Part shown: positions 43,155-55,402 of the stretch, piece by piece | Layout of the letters: each line of letters begins with the position of its first letter | Position numbering within the stretch: position 1 is the stretch's first letter | Assembly: GCA_017429945.1 (NCBI GenBank) | Contig: JAFRNY010000073.1 | Span: 16,571 to 80,570 of the forward strand | Source of the DNA: Bacteroidaceae bacterium | Lineage (GTDB): Bacteria > Bacteroidota > Bacteroidia > Bacteroidales > Bacteroidaceae | Length of the DNA: 64,000 nt | Direction: 5' to 3' | Translations under genes and position numbers: made by a program | The notes under the pieces: generated by a model | Told to the model about the DNA's origin: nothing | The model's input: only the letters and a program-made list of their open reading frames with translations | The model's database searches: none

Positions 43155-44435
43155 TTAATCGCCCACGAGCTTAGCCATCTCAGCTTCCTTGGCCTTGTTG
43201 CCGAGGATGTAGTAGACGGTGCGGAGGCGGGTTGCCCACTTGTGAGTGTTGTCCGGCTCGAGTTCCTTCACCTTGAGGAAGAAGGGCTCAGCAGCCTTGT
43301 AGGCGTCCTTGACGGGCTGCACGGCGGCATTGAACTGGGCCTGTGTCATCTTCTTGCCGCTGAGCGACTCGTTGATGTCATATCCATAGTTGCTCCAGCA
43401 TACGCCAGCGTTGTAGTAAGCATCGGAGAACGTGGGATCGGTCTCGGTGGCTTTGGTGAAGAAGGGGATGGCCTCTTTGTACTTGTGGTCGTTCATGAAG
43501 ACGAGACCCTTGGCATAGTTGCCCAGACGGCTATTGGCGTCAGCAGCCAGAACCTCGTCGGCCAGAGCCTGTGCGGAAGCGAAGTCGCCCTTGTTGAAGT
43601 AGTAAGCAAGAATGTTCTGTGCCACACCGTCGTTGCCTGCGGGGTCTGCCAGCACGACTTCCTTACCGGCCTTGAGCCAAGCCACGGTGTCGCCCTGCTC
43701 GATGAGCGAGGTGAGATAGAGCTGGTTCACCTGATCCTTCTCCTCGGTGTACTCGCGGGCCTTGCCGATGTACTCGTTGAGCGTGGCATTGTCCTTAGCA
43801 AAGTAAGCTGCGAGGCAGGTGTAGTAGGCAATCTGCGGAGTGGACTCATCGGCTGCAAGCGTTGCTGCATCGGGGCCGAGGATGGTGTAGGTCTGGGGAT
43901 AGTTCATCCAGCGCTTGAAGGCTTCGACGGCCTTGGCGTGCTGCTGGTTCTGGAAGAACATCTGACCGCAGTAGGCTACGTAGGGACGGAACTGCAGCAC
44001 CTTGAGCTTGTTCTGCAGCGTGTAGGGGTCCTTATCGCCCTTGAGGCCGAGGGTCTGCACTGCCTTGTAGCACTCTTCCATAGCGTCGAGCGAGGCGTAG
44101 ATGTTCTCGGCGAGAGCCGTCGTGTCGGTAGGCTGCTTAGCGATGACATTGTTGAGCAGCGGGTTGAATGTGAACATGTGGAGCTGAGCCTTGATGTCCC
44201 AGGCGTTGGCCAGTTCCTTCTTTGTCTCGGGGCTGTTGAACACCGGGGCAATCATTTCGAAACACTCAGCAAGCTTAGCCTTGAGCTCAGCTTCCTGCTT
44301 CTCGTTGCGCTCGGGCATGGCGACGAGGTTCTGGACCTCTTCCTTAAGCACGCGAGCCTTGCGGATGACTTTGTCTTGAGCCATAGCTCCCGAAGCTACG
44401 AGAGCGAGAGCAAATGCGAATAAGACTTTTTTCAT
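43155..44435 (-). CDS. exported TPR-repeat protein downstream of gyrA
   Basis: 426 residues with a clear signal peptide (1-19, ASGAMAQ) and TPR-type repeats toward the C-terminus (YKEAIPFFTKATETDPTFSDAYYNAG). It is likely periplasmic. The function is not known. The pairing with gyrA is one I remember from other Bacteroidales. Codon choice is strongly GC-ending and uniform, suggesting high expression. The gene lies 103 bp behind gyrA with a hairpin between. Confidence 0.88.
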   Translation of the reverse strand: MKKVLFAFALALVASGAMAQDKVIRKARVLKEEVQNLVAMPERNEKQEAELKAKLAECFEMIAPVFNSPETKKELANAWDIKAQLHMFTFNPLLNNVIAKQPTDTTALAENIYASLDAMEECYKAVQTLGLKGDKDPYTLQNKLKVLQFRPYVAYCGQMFFQNQQHAKAVEAFKRWMNYPQTYTILGPDAATLAADESTPQIAYYTCLAAYFAKDNATLNEYIGKAREYTEEKDQVNQLYLTSLIEQGDTVAWLKAGKEVVLADPAGNDGVAQNILAYYFNKGDFASAQALADEVLAADANSRLGNYAKGLVFMNDHKYKEAIPFFTKATETDPTFSDAYYNAGVCWSNYGYDINESLSGKKMTQAQFNAAVQPVKDAYKAAEPFFLKVKELEPDNTHKWATRLRTVYYILGNKAKEAEMAKLVGD

Positions 44436-44490
44436 AATTCTTCTTCTGTTAGTTTAGGTTTGTTTTTAATGTTTGCTAAATTAAAGGTAA

Positions 44491-44530
44491 ACCCTTGTCC
44501 TGTCTCTGCAACGTTTGACAGGGCAAGGGT
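44491..44530 (-). terminator. hairpin between gyrA and TPR gene
   Basis: 14 paired positions (44491-44504 with 44517-44530, one G-T) around a 12-nt loop. There is only a weak T tract afterwards, so it may be a partial terminator or an RNA-processing site, with readthrough into the TPR gene. Confidence 0.7.
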
Positions 44531-44538
44531 CTGAAGGT

Positions 44539-47091
44539 TTATTGTTGTTCGTCGCGATCGAGGGTTATTGTCTGTCCGTCGCTCAGCTGGGTGGGGTCGG
44601 GCAGTTCGGATGCGCGGGCCTCTTCGGGCAGATCTTCCTCGTTCTCCTCTGAAGGCACTACGCATACGTTGGCAATAGTATCGTTGCGCTTCTGCAACTC
44701 GATGAGCTTGACGCCCTGCGTGGCGCGTCCCTGGATCTTTATCTTCTCGAGCTTCAGGCGGAGAGTGATGCCCGACTTGTTGATAATCATCAAGTCTTCG
44801 TCGTTGGTGACACTCTTGATAGCTGTCAGCAGGCCGGTCTTCTCCGTGACTTCGAGGGTCTTGACGCCCTTGCCGCCACGGTTTGTGATGCGGTAGTCAG
44901 CGACGTCGGAGCGCTTGCCGTAGCCACGCTCAGACACGACGAGGATTGTCTCCTCCTCAGGCTTATCGACTACGACCATGCCAACGACCTCATTGCCTTC
45001 GCCTTCGAGAGTGATGCCTCGAACGCCGGTCGAGACGCGTCCCATGGTGCGAACTGTGTTCTCATTGAAGCGTACGGCACGACCCATGCGGCTTGCGATG
45101 ACAATCTCGTTGTTGCCGTTGGTCAGGGCTACGTCAACCACGCGGTCGCCCTCAGCAATATTGATGGCGATTACGCCGTTTGTGCGCGGGCGGCTGTAGT
45201 TGGCGAGCGCTGTCTTCTTGATCGTTCCGTTCTTTGTGCAGAACACGATGTAGTGCGACTCGTTGAACTCGGGATCATTGAGCTTACGCACATAGAGGCA
45301 AGCGTTTACGGCATCGTCGGGCTCGATATTGAGCATGTTCTGTATGGCACGTCCCTTCGAAGCCTTGTTGCCCTCGGGAATGTCGTACGCCTTGAGCCAG
45401 TAGCAACGGCCTTTCTTCGTGAAGAAGAGCATCGTGTTGTGCATCGTGGCACGATAGATGTACTCTATGAAGTCGGCATCGCGTGTCGAAGAGCCCTTCG
45501 AGCCTACGCCTCCGCGGCTCTGTGTGCGGAACTCGGCCAGCGGCGTACGCTTGATGTAGCCGAGGTGGCTTATGGTGATCACGATCTCGTCGTCGGCATA
45601 GAAGTCCTCGGGGTTGAACTCCTCGCTGGAATAGACAATCTCCGAGCGGCGCGGGTCGCCGAAGCGCTCTTTCACCTCGAGGAGCTCGTCCTTGATGACC
45701 TTCCAGCAAAGGGTGTCGTCGGTAAGGATCTGATTGTAGTAGGCAATCTTCTCCATGAGTTCGTCGTACTCGGCATGGAGCTTGTCCTGCTGCAGTCCTG
45801 TGAGCTGTGCCAGACGCATATCGACGATGGCCTTCGACTGAAGCTCGTCGAGCGAGAAGCGCTCCTGCAGTCGGGTGCGGGCCTCTTCGGGCGTGCGGCT
45901 AGCACGAATGATGTGAACCACCTCGTCGATATTGTCGCTTGCGATAATCAGTCCTTCGAGGATGTGGGCACGCTCTTCAGCCTTGCGCTTGTCGTACTCC
46001 GTGCGACGGATCACTACTTCGTGGCGATGATCTACGAAGCATTTGATCATGTCGCGCAGCGTCATCAGCTTCGGGCGTCCGCCCACGAGGGCGATGGAGT
46101 TGACCGAGAAGCTCGTCTGCAGCTGCGTCATCTTGAAGAGCTTGTTGAGCACCACGTTGGCGTTGAAGTCGCGCTTGACGTCTATGACGATACGCATACC
46201 TTCGCGGTCGCTCTCATCGTTGGCATTGCTGATGCCCTCGATCTTGTGCTCGTTCACGAGGTCGGCGATATTCTTGATGAGTTCGGCTTTGTTGACTCCG
46301 TAAGGTATCTCGCTGATGACAATCTTGTCGTGCTGCTCGCCCGGCTCAATCTCTGCCTTGGCACGCATGACAATACGTCCGCGACCCGTCTCATAGGCGT
46401 CGCGCACGCCTTGCATGCCATAGATGTAGGCTCCTGTGGGGAAGTCGGGAGCGGGGATATACTTCATCAGGCCTTCGACGTCGATGTCGGGGTTGTCGAT
46501 GTAAGCTACACAGCCGTCGATGCACTCGCCGAGGTTGTGCGTGGGGATGTTCGTGGCCATACCTACGGCAATACCCGTGGCTCCGTTCACAAGGAGGTTG
46601 GGGAAGAGCGTGGGCAGCACGCTGGGTTCTTTCTCCTTGCCGTCGAAGTTGTCGACCATGTCCACGGTTTCCTTCTCGAGGTCTTGCATCATTGCTTCGC
46701 CCATGGCAGCGAGGCGGGCTTCGGTATAACGCATGGCTGCCGGCGAATCGCCGTCGACTGAACCGAAGTTACCTTGTCCGTCAACGAGCGTGTAGCGCAT
46801 GTTCCAGTCCTGTGCCAGGCGCACCATGGCGAAATAGACCGAGCTGTCGCCGTGGGGATGGTAGTGACCGAGCACGTTACCTACTGTGCGGGCGCACTTG
46901 CGGTAGTCACGGTCGTGAGTGTTGCCATCGACGCGCATACCGTAGAGGATACGACGATGCACGGGCTTGAATCCGTCGCGAGCATCGGGCAGGGCACGTG
47001 CTACGATAACGGACATCGAATAATCGAGGAACGAGCTTCGCATCTCGCGTTCGATGTCTACTTTGATAATTCTGTCTTCTGAATCTTGCAT
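44539..47091 (-). CDS. gyrA: DNA gyrase subunit A
   Basis: 850 residues. Breakage-reunion domain with active-site tyrosine Y122 ([10 protein letters not shown]), at the same number as in E. coli. A C-terminal beta-pinwheel has a GyrA-box-like [12 protein letters not shown], which separates it from ParC. The quinolone pocket reads [10 protein letters not shown], so position 83 is serine and position 87 is phenylalanine instead of the acidic residue of E. coli. The acidic C-terminal tail is short. Transcription starts from a consensus promoter about 140-170 bp upstream. Confidence 0.97.
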   Translation of the reverse strand: MQDSEDRIIKVDIEREMRSSFLDYSMSVIVARALPDARDGFKPVHRRILYGMRVDGNTHDRDYRKCARTVGNVLGHYHPHGDSSVYFAMVRLAQDWNMRYTLVDGQGNFGSVDGDSPAAMRYTEARLAAMGEAMMQDLEKETVDMVDNFDGKEKEPSVLPTLFPNLLVNGATGIAVGMATNIPTHNLGECIDGCVAYIDNPDIDVEGLMKYIPAPDFPTGAYIYGMQGVRDAYETGRGRIVMRAKAEIEPGEQHDKIVISEIPYGVNKAELIKNIADLVNEHKIEGISNANDESDREGMRIVIDVKRDFNANVVLNKLFKMTQLQTSFSVNSIALVGGRPKLMTLRDMIKCFVDHRHEVVIRRTEYDKRKAEERAHILEGLIIASDNIDEVVHIIRASRTPEEARTRLQERFSLDELQSKAIVDMRLAQLTGLQQDKLHAEYDELMEKIAYYNQILTDDTLCWKVIKDELLEVKERFGDPRRSEIVYSSEEFNPEDFYADDEIVITISHLGYIKRTPLAEFRTQSRGGVGSKGSSTRDADFIEYIYRATMHNTMLFFTKKGRCYWLKAYDIPEGNKASKGRAIQNMLNIEPDDAVNACLYVRKLNDPEFNESHYIVFCTKNGTIKKTALANYSRPRTNGVIAINIAEGDRVVDVALTNGNNEIVIASRMGRAVRFNENTVRTMGRVSTGVRGITLEGEGNEVVGMVVVDKPEEETILVVSERGYGKRSDVADYRITNRGGKGVKTLEVTEKTGLLTAIKSVTNDEDLMIINKSGITLRLKLEKIKIQGRATQGVKLIELQKRNDTIANVCVVPSEENEEDLPEEARASELPDPTQLSDGQTITLDRDEQQ

Positions 47092-47228
47092 TGCGGGTTA
47101 AATGTTATGCTTTATGCAGCTTTATTTTGTTAAGATATTTCTTATGTAAGATTTTGCTTCAGGGCGTCAGAAGGCAAATAAAGGGCTGTTTTCGGTAAAA
47201 CGAGCGCCGGTTGCCTCAAAAAAGCGTA

Positions 47229-47260
47229 CAAATTTAACGCTTTTCGGGCAACCGACAAAA
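47229..47260 (-). promoter_or_regulatory. promoter of gyrA
   Basis: On the minus strand a -7 TAAATTTG (47229-47236) and a -33 TTTTG (47256-47260) have 19 bp between. It leaves a ~130-nt leader. The remainder of the 313-bp spacer 47092-47404 shows nothing else recognised. Confidence 0.75.
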
Positions 47261-47404
47261 TGTTTTCGATAAAAAGAAGTTAAAAGGGCTGATTTATGTC
47301 TCTGGAGCAGCGCTAAAGAGCTCTAATTCTGTCGTCAGAAGCTCTTTCGGCAGCAGCCTATGTGTTTCAGCTGCTGAGGCTGACATTACATCTTCGCCCT
47401 TGGT

Positions 47405-49963
<2,559 letters not shown>

Positions 49964-50031
49964 CTAAACGTCAGTTCGTCAATATCAATTTACCCTATCT
50001 CTTTAGAAACTATTATCTCTCGAAACGTTTG

Positions 50032-50063
50032 CAAAGTTAAGCTGTTTTGCCCGACGATGCAAA
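50032..50063 (-). promoter_or_regulatory. promoter of clpC
   Basis: On the minus strand a -7 TAACTTTG (50032-50039) and a -33 TTTG (50060-50063) are 20 bp apart, about 70 nt upstream of the ATG. Confidence 0.75.
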
Positions 50064-50089
50064 CATTTCGGGAGTTTTAACCTTAGTTA

Positions 50090-50280
50090 AGTCTATCTTC
50101 AGCCCCCCATCCAGTCCACCCCAGTAGCCCCCTCCCGTCCCCCCCGAGGGGGGGCGTTCATGTCCTCGGGGGGACTTTGAGGAAAGGCAGGTCCCCCTCG
50201 TGGCGCCTATATCCTCAGGATTTCCAGCGGAAACGCAAGTCACCCCTCGGAGGGATTTAGGGGGGAATTTCTTCAATGTT
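50090..50280. repeat. GC-rich C-tract/G-tract hairpin stretch
   Basis: The spacer between htpG and the clpC promoter is full of runs of C and G that can pair (CCCTCCCGTCCCCCCCGAGGGGGG, cut here into parts, plus TCCTCGGGGGGAC and CCCCTCGGAGGG). It resembles the repeat array near 59.5-60.2 kb. A 79-residue reading frame across it has no protein character. Confidence 0.65.
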
Positions 50281-50286
50281 CAAAGT

Positions 50287-52350
50287 TCAATGTTCAACGT
50301 CCATCATCTCCACCGAGCGCTTGACGAAGCGTGTGAGGGCTTCGCCCGTGAGGAGCCCGTTCTGCAGGAGCGCCAGGTCGATTAGCTGATGCACGCGCTC
50401 GTTGTCCTTGGCATAATCTGCCAGCACACCCTTGCGCTTCTCTTCCTCGGCCTCGATATTCTTGCGGCACTCCTCCATGTCCTTGCGCTCGTCGTCGGTG
50501 ATCTCGTCGTACTTCTTCTTGTCCTGCTCGGCCTGCAGCACCTGGCGGCGGGCATTGAGTCCGCGCAGCTCAGCCTCGATGGGCTTGAGAGCTTCAGACG
50601 TGGCTGCCTCGCTCTTCTCGAGGACGTCCTTCACGAGGCGGCTGTCGGTGTTGAGCACGAGGTTGTACATATCAGGCATCTCGCCGTAGAAGCCCATGCC
50701 GGGCTGTATGCGTGCCATGTCCTTCATGCGTCGCATATACTCGCTTTGGGTTATCACCACCGGCATCTGGTCCTCGCCCAGTGGCTGTGCCTCGACGTGG
50801 AACGTAGTCTTGTCGGTCTTTGGCAGCTGCGACTCGAAGACGGCTGACAGATTGGCAGAGCGCTCGGCCGAGAGCTCCTCGCCGCGGGCCTCGTCCTTCT
50901 GGATGAGGCGGTCGATGGTGTCGGCATCCACGCGGGTGAAGGTGGTCTTCTCCAGCTTACGCTCTAGCATCTGCACCACGGGCGTGTCGAGCTGTCCGTC
51001 GAGCAGCAGCACGTTGTAGCCCTTCGCGCGTGCGTTATCTATATATGTGTACTGAGCGTCGCGGTCGGCAGCGTAGAGGTAGATGAGCTGGCCGTCCTTG
51101 TTGGTCTGCTGGTCCTTGATGAGCGACTGGTATTCCTCGAGTGTGTAGTACTTGCCCTCGGTGTCCTTCAAGAGGTAGAAAGCCTTGGCTTTCTCGTAGA
51201 AATCGTCCTCGGTGAGCATGCCGTAGGAGATGAAGATCTTCAGGTCGTCCCACTTCTGTTCATACTCCTTGCGGTCGGTCTTGAAGATTGCGGCCAGGCG
51301 GTCGGCCACCTTCTTGGTGATATAGCCGCTGATCTTCTTCACGTTGCTGTCGCTCTGCAGGTAGGAGCGCGAGACGTTCAGAGGTATGTCGGGCGAGTCG
51401 ATGGTGCCGTGCAGCAGCGTCAGGAAGTCGGGCACGATGCCTTCGACCTGATCGGTTACGAACACCTGGTTGCAGTACAGCTGGATCTTATTGCGCTGCA
51501 GGTCGAGGTTGTTCTTGATTTTCGGGAAGTAGAGAATACCGGTGAGGTTGAACGGATAGTCCACGTTCAGGTGAATCCAGAACAGGGGCTCGTCGGCCAT
51601 GGGATAGAGCTGACGGTAGAAAGCCTTGTAGTCCTCGTCCTTCAGCTCGGCGGGCTTGCGGGTCCACAGCGGTGTGGTGTCGTTCACCTGATTGTCGTCG
51701 TCGGTGTCCTGCATCTTGCCGTCCTTCCACTCCTGGCGCTTGCCGAAGACTACGGGCACGGGCAGGAAGTGGCAGTATTTCTTCAGCAGCCCTTCGAGCT
51801 TGTCCTTCTCGAGGAACTCCTTGCAGTCGTCCGACAGGTGCATGACGATGTCGGTGCCGCGGTCCTCTTTCTCTACGTCCTCGAGAGTGAATTCGGGCGA
51901 ACCGTCGCAGCTCCATTTCACGGCCGTGGCGCCGTCCTGATAACTCTTGGTGACGATGTCGACGCGGTCGCTCACCATGAACGACGAGTAGAAGCCGAGG
52001 CCGAAATGTCCGATGATGGCATTGGCATCCTCCTTATATTTGTCAAGAAAATCGTTGGCTCCCGAGAAAGCTATCTGATTGATATACTTGTCGATCTCCT
52101 CGGCGGTCATGCCTATGCCGCGGTCCGAGACGGTGATTGTGCCGGCATCCTTGTCGACCTTCACTTCCACCTTCACGTCGCCCAGCTCGCCCTTGAAGTC
52201 GCCCTTGGCGGCCAGTGTCTTCAGCTTCTGCGTGGCATCTACGGCGTTGCTTACGATCTCGCGGATGAAGATCTCGTGGTCGGAATACAAAAACTTCTTG
52301 ATTACAGGGAATATATTCTCTGTCGTTACTCCAATATTACCTTTCTGCAT
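50287..52350 (-). CDS. htpG: Hsp90-family chaperone HtpG
   Basis: 687 residues from ATG 52350 (MQKGNIGVTTENIF). A longer frame to 52419 adds 23 residues without family support. The N-terminal GHKL ATPase domain has EIVSNAVDATQKL, SDRGIGMT and GHFGLGFYS. The middle and C-terminal dimerisation domains follow. Compared with E. coli HtpG it is longer, with an extra charged helical stretch near 590-640 (EAELRGLNARRQVLQAE, KRKGV), common in Bacteroidetes. No consensus promoter was seen directly upstream, which may reflect heat-shock control. Confidence 0.96.
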   Translation of the reverse strand: MQKGNIGVTTENIFPVIKKFLYSDHEIFIREIVSNAVDATQKLKTLAAKGDFKGELGDVKVEVKVDKDAGTITVSDRGIGMTAEEIDKYINQIAFSGANDFLDKYKEDANAIIGHFGLGFYSSFMVSDRVDIVTKSYQDGATAVKWSCDGSPEFTLEDVEKEDRGTDIVMHLSDDCKEFLEKDKLEGLLKKYCHFLPVPVVFGKRQEWKDGKMQDTDDDNQVNDTTPLWTRKPAELKDEDYKAFYRQLYPMADEPLFWIHLNVDYPFNLTGILYFPKIKNNLDLQRNKIQLYCNQVFVTDQVEGIVPDFLTLLHGTIDSPDIPLNVSRSYLQSDSNVKKISGYITKKVADRLAAIFKTDRKEYEQKWDDLKIFISYGMLTEDDFYEKAKAFYLLKDTEGKYYTLEEYQSLIKDQQTNKDGQLIYLYAADRDAQYTYIDNARAKGYNVLLLDGQLDTPVVQMLERKLEKTTFTRVDADTIDRLIQKDEARGEELSAERSANLSAVFESQLPKTDKTTFHVEAQPLGEDQMPVVITQSEYMRRMKDMARIQPGMGFYGEMPDMYNLVLNTDSRLVKDVLEKSEAATSEALKPIEAELRGLNARRQVLQAEQDKKKYDEITDDERKDMEECRKNIEAEEEKRKGVLADYAKDNERVHQLIDLALLQNGLLTGEALTRFVKRSVEMMDVEH

Positions 52351-52532
52351 GATAGTTATTGATTTGTGGTTTATATTTTTCAGAACAATTCTCTTTTGGC
52401 AAAGCAAAAGGTGTGCCAAAGCCCGTCACCGTATTCCAAAACATGACGAGTTGGCAGAGGAGACAGGCAGAGGAAGTGAAAATGAAAACTACATCGCCCC
52501 CATAATTATCGCCCCCAGCCCCGGGTTTAGTT

Positions 52533-52553
52533 CCGGGCGGTCCGTCCGCCCGG
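52533..52553. repeat. short hairpin with TCCGT loop, copy 1
   Basis: 8-bp stem (52533-52540 with 52546-52553) around the loop TCCGT. A second copy with different stem bases but the same loop lies at 59815-59835. Confidence 0.75.
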
Positions 52554-52585
52554 GCCTCCTCCCCTTCATGAATTAAAAAGGCAAT

Positions 52586-52960
52586 AATATAGCAGTAGAC
52601 ACAAAGCTTGAAATAAGCCCCAGAGGGGCGAAGGAATTTAGGCAGGCGGTGAAACGTAGTGGAACCCCTGCTAACAGCCGCAAAAGTATATAGAGTGCCG
52701 GAGGTACGGTGGAATACGAACAAATATTCAGTCGTACCTCCGGCACTCTATATACCTACCTTGAGGAACAGGGGTTCTTGAAGTGTCAAGCGTCCTTCGG
52801 CCGAGCGGCACTCACTTCGTTCGCTCCTCCTCCGTCGCCAGAGGAGTTCTGGCTCCCCTCATCGGGCACGGATGGCCAAAGGGCAATCCTCTAAAGGCCC
52901 TCTTCGCCCCCTGCCTAAATTCCTTCGCCCCTCCGGGGCTTTGTGCCTACTGCTATATTA
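52586..52960. repeat. 375-bp nested palindromic element
   Basis: The outer arms (52586-52646 and 52910-52960) are imperfect inverted copies sharing ATATAGCAGTAG, CACAAAGC and GGGGCGAAGGAATTTAGGCAGG-type words. Further inward AACCCCTG (52663-52670) pairs with CAGGGGTT (52769-52776). The core is a separate 23-bp perfect palindrome. An unpaired insert of about 130 bp lies in the right half. It has no transposase gene and reads as a non-autonomous, MITE-like element between htpG and the sialidase-like gene. Confidence 0.8.
52686..52755. repeat. core palindrome with 23-bp perfect arms
   Basis: Arms at 52686-52708 and 52733-52755, loop 24 nt. The arm contains GTGCCGGAGGTAC. It is the centre of the larger nested element. 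Confidence 0.92.
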
Positions 52961-53037
52961 ATCCTATTAAAAATGAGGATTTCACTTTTTCACAAATTAA
53001 TTCGTCATTAATCATTCGTCATTTCGTCATTTCTTCG

Positions 53038-53045
53038 TAACTTTG
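53038..53045 (+). promoter_or_regulatory. -7 box of sialidase-like gene
   Basis: TAACTTTG, 25 nt upstream of the ATG at 53071. Just before it are three ATTCGTCATT-like direct repeats (53000-53035). Confidence 0.65.
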
Positions 53046-53070
53046 CCGTCGAAAAATCAAATCCTAACCT

Positions 53071-54195
53071 ATGAACACCTCAATATCGCTTTTCGCCTGC
53101 GCGCTCTTCTGTTGCCTTGCCAGCCCTCTCATCGCACAGCCCACGGCCGCCACGCCAGCAGTTCCCGACGTCCGCGCCGAAGTGCTTTGCAGCCAATTCC
53201 TCTACGACGAGGCACCTTTCCCATCGTGCCACGCCGCCACCATCGAGGCACTGCCCTCGGGCGACCTCGTGGCCGCTTTCTTCGGCGGAGCCCACGAAGG
53301 CAGCAATGATGTCGGCATCTGGCTCTGCCGCAAGAATGCAGGCGCAGCAACGTGGACGGCCCCACGCTGCGTGGCGCGCGGCGAGGTGGGCGACAGCGTG
53401 CAGCACCCCTGCTGGAACCCCGTGCTCTTCCGCCGCCCCGGCACCGATGCCGAGCTGCTGCTCTTCTACAAGACAGGCATCTACATACGCGACTGGGTGG
53501 GCCACGTCATGCAAAGCCACGACGGAGGCCACACGTGGTCGGCGCCGCAGACGCTCGGCCGCTACCATGGCAAACGCGGCGACTTCCCATTCCTCGGCCC
53601 CATCAAGAACAAGCCCATAAGCATAGGCCGGCGCATCATTGCACCATCGAGCGACGAGAGCGTGCGCTGGCATATTCATTTCGAGGTATCGGAGGACCGC
53701 GGAAACTCCTGGCGCTACATCACCGTGCCCTCGGCCGACACGCTCCTCGCCATACAGCCCACCATACTCACCCACCCCGACGGCACGCTCCAAGCCCTCA
53801 GCCGCACCAAGAACGGCTACCTCTCCACCACGCGCAGCCGCGACGGCGGCATCACATGGGAGGCAGAGCGCCTCACCGACATCCCCAACAACAACTCCGG
53901 CATCGACTGCGTCACGCTCTCAAGCGGGCGCTTCGCCATGGTGTACAACCCCGTGGGGAAAGCCCAGGAGGCTGAGTTCGGAGCGCGAACGCCACTCACC
54001 CTCGCACTCTCGAGCGACGGCCTGCACTGGACCGACATCCTCAACCTCGACGAAGGTCCCGGCGAATTCTCTTACCCCGCCATCATCGAAGCCGACGGCT
54101 CTCTCCACATCGTGTACACATGGAACCGCCGCAAGATTAAATATGTTAACGTAAAACTCGTAACAGCAGACTCAGGCGACAGCAGGCAGCAGTGA
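53071..54195 (+). CDS. secreted sialidase-like beta-propeller protein
   Basis: 374 residues with a signal peptide (about 1-22, SPLIAQ). Four Asp-box-like motifs of BNR type are visible (SHDGGHTWS, SEDRGNSWR, SRDGGITWE, SSDGLHWT), spaced through a predicted six-bladed propeller. Phrases HEGSNDVGIW, RRIIAPSSDE and EGPGEFSYPAII fit the exo-sialidase-like BNR family of Bacteroidetes. It is probably periplasmic or outer-membrane-associated and acts on host or plant glycans. Sialidase activity itself is not certain, because the arginine triad cannot be confirmed here. The gene is strongly GC-rich and stands alone. Confidence 0.8.
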   Translation: MNTSISLFACALFCCLASPLIAQPTAATPAVPDVRAEVLCSQFLYDEAPFPSCHAATIEALPSGDLVAAFFGGAHEGSNDVGIWLCRKNAGAATWTAPRCVARGEVGDSVQHPCWNPVLFRRPGTDAELLLFYKTGIYIRDWVGHVMQSHDGGHTWSAPQTLGRYHGKRGDFPFLGPIKNKPISIGRRIIAPSSDESVRWHIHFEVSEDRGNSWRYITVPSADTLLAIQPTILTHPDGTLQALSRTKNGYLSTTRSRDGGITWEAERLTDIPNNNSGIDCVTLSSGRFAMVYNPVGKAQEAEFGARTPLTLALSSDGLHWTDILNLDEGPGEFSYPAIIEADGSLHIVYTWNRRKIKYVNVKLVTADSGDSRQQ

Positions 54196-54274
54196 AGCGA
54201 TGATTATTGGCAACTTTTGTTGTGCGAAGCTGATGTCGGAGGGATGAATGAATAATAAACCATAACAATAAACC

Positions 54275-55108
54275 ATGACCCATAAAGAATTACTCGCAAG
54301 AATAAAATCGTTGGATATCGCAACCATTAAGCGTATGAGCCACGGGAGCTTAGCTAAACTGACTGACGGATTCGAGGAGGCGCTGGTAAGGGCTGTATTG
54401 TGCCTAACAAACTCGAACAGCGAACAGCTCGAACTGATTAAGGCGGTGAAAGAGGGCTACAAGAAATGGAAGAAAGAAAACAGCTTCATGTGGGGACCAA
54501 TGCCTCAATTGGAAGACTATCCTCAGTATATGGATCAGATGAAGTTCGACATAGAATGTGGAATGATTATTACGAAAAACGGGGCGGTCTTCCCGTCACC
54601 TGACCAAAAAATATTACAGGCTAAGAGAGATCTGCAAGACTATAGCACGATAACATCAGAAATGAGAAAGGCCCTTTTTGCTACTCCCAACCCGAGACAG
54701 AGCAAAGACGAGCATCTACAACAACGTATCGCTGCATTGAAGAAGGAATTAGATGAGGCACGCGATATGCTCAAGCAGAAAGATGCGCAGCTGAAAGAAT
54801 TGCAACAAGAAAATGATCAGCTGAGGAGTCAACTTGATGACGACGAAGAACCCGATGAAGAGATTTCATTGCACGACAAAGTACGCCTGGAACTGCTGCT
54901 GCGGTTGATGAAGAAAGATGGCGCGGATTTAAACAAGCACGGCAACAAGACGAAGGCTGCCCAAGTTATGCAAGCTATCACAAAATTGCCAATAACCACT
55001 TGCAAGAATTATTGCTCCAACCAAGACTTGAGCACCTATGCACATGAAAAAGAGATTTTAATGTTTAATACAAAATTAAGAGTCTTGGGAATGCAAACCT
55101 CTCTCTAA
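54275..55108 (+). CDS. coiled-coil protein of unknown function
   Basis: 277 residues, no signal peptide. The N-terminal part is helical. A long coiled coil lies at about 150-195 (RIAALKKELDEARDMLKQKD, then LKELQQENDQLRSQLDDDEE). A C-terminal basic part has HDKVRLELLLRLMKKDGADL and TKLPITTCKNYCSNQDLSTY. It is visibly more AT-rich than its neighbours, which suggests acquisition from elsewhere. It stands between the sialidase-like gene and the primase-helicase gene and may belong with the latter. I do not recognise the family. Confidence 0.8.
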   Translation: MTHKELLARIKSLDIATIKRMSHGSLAKLTDGFEEALVRAVLCLTNSNSEQLELIKAVKEGYKKWKKENSFMWGPMPQLEDYPQYMDQMKFDIECGMIITKNGAVFPSPDQKILQAKRDLQDYSTITSEMRKALFATPNPRQSKDEHLQQRIAALKKELDEARDMLKQKDAQLKELQQENDQLRSQLDDDEEPDEEISLHDKVRLELLLRLMKKDGADLNKHGNKTKAAQVMQAITKLPITTCKNYCSNQDLSTYAHEKEILMFNTKLRVLGMQTSL

Positions 55109-55208
55109 GGTAGTACAAGCCTTAGTACAAACCTTGGTATAATAAATACTAACTTAACAGTAAGCTAGTATTTTATTTACTGCCATTCACGGTTTCCTAC
55201 TTTTTGCG

Positions 55209-55216
55209 TAATTTTG
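55209..55216 (+). promoter_or_regulatory. -7 box of primase-helicase gene
   Basis: TAATTTTG. No TTTG is seen at the expected -33 place. Transcription would start just inside the following hairpin. Confidence 0.6.
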
Positions 55217-55402
55217 CGCTCGGAGAAAACTATCTCCGGGCGCATGTTGTATTTGCGGCGGGTTAGTAAACCTCTACACATATTCTATAGGGTATGTAGG
55301 AATCCAAAGGAATAATCCTGAGCACGGGACCTGTCAAGCTCTGAAAACGTCTATGGGGCTTGAAGTGCAAGACACAAACTTCCATAACAAAAGAATAATA
55401 AA
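55216..55402 (+). promoter_or_regulatory. structured 190-nt leader of primase-helicase gene
   Basis: The leader starts with an 11-bp hairpin (55216-55226 with 55233-55243, one wobble). It continues with further potential stems, such as CTACACATA with TATGTAG and AAGCTC with GGGGCTT. No small open frame stands out. It could be a cis-regulatory RNA; I do not match it to a known class. Confidence 0.5.

Noticed and set aside
43242-44423. 393-codon plus-strand frame opposite the TPR gene
   Set aside because: Shadow of a GC-biased coding sequence; the minus-strand product has a signal peptide and TPR repeats, the plus-strand product matches nothing.
45253-46761. 502-codon frame opposite gyrA
   Set aside because: Antisense shadow of gyrA, caused by strong codon bias.
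50037-50276. 79-codon frame in the htpG-clpC spacer
   Set aside because: Low-complexity proline/glycine content created by G and C tracts; it also covers the clpC promoter.
52351-52419. 23-residue extension of HtpG
   Set aside because: Hsp90 family members start at the MQKGNIGV region; the extension has no conserved features.
52337-53040. Several frames of 60-130 codons on both strands between htpG and the sialidase-like gene
   Set aside because: They follow the palindromic element, appear on both strands with mirrored peptides, and have no start signals.
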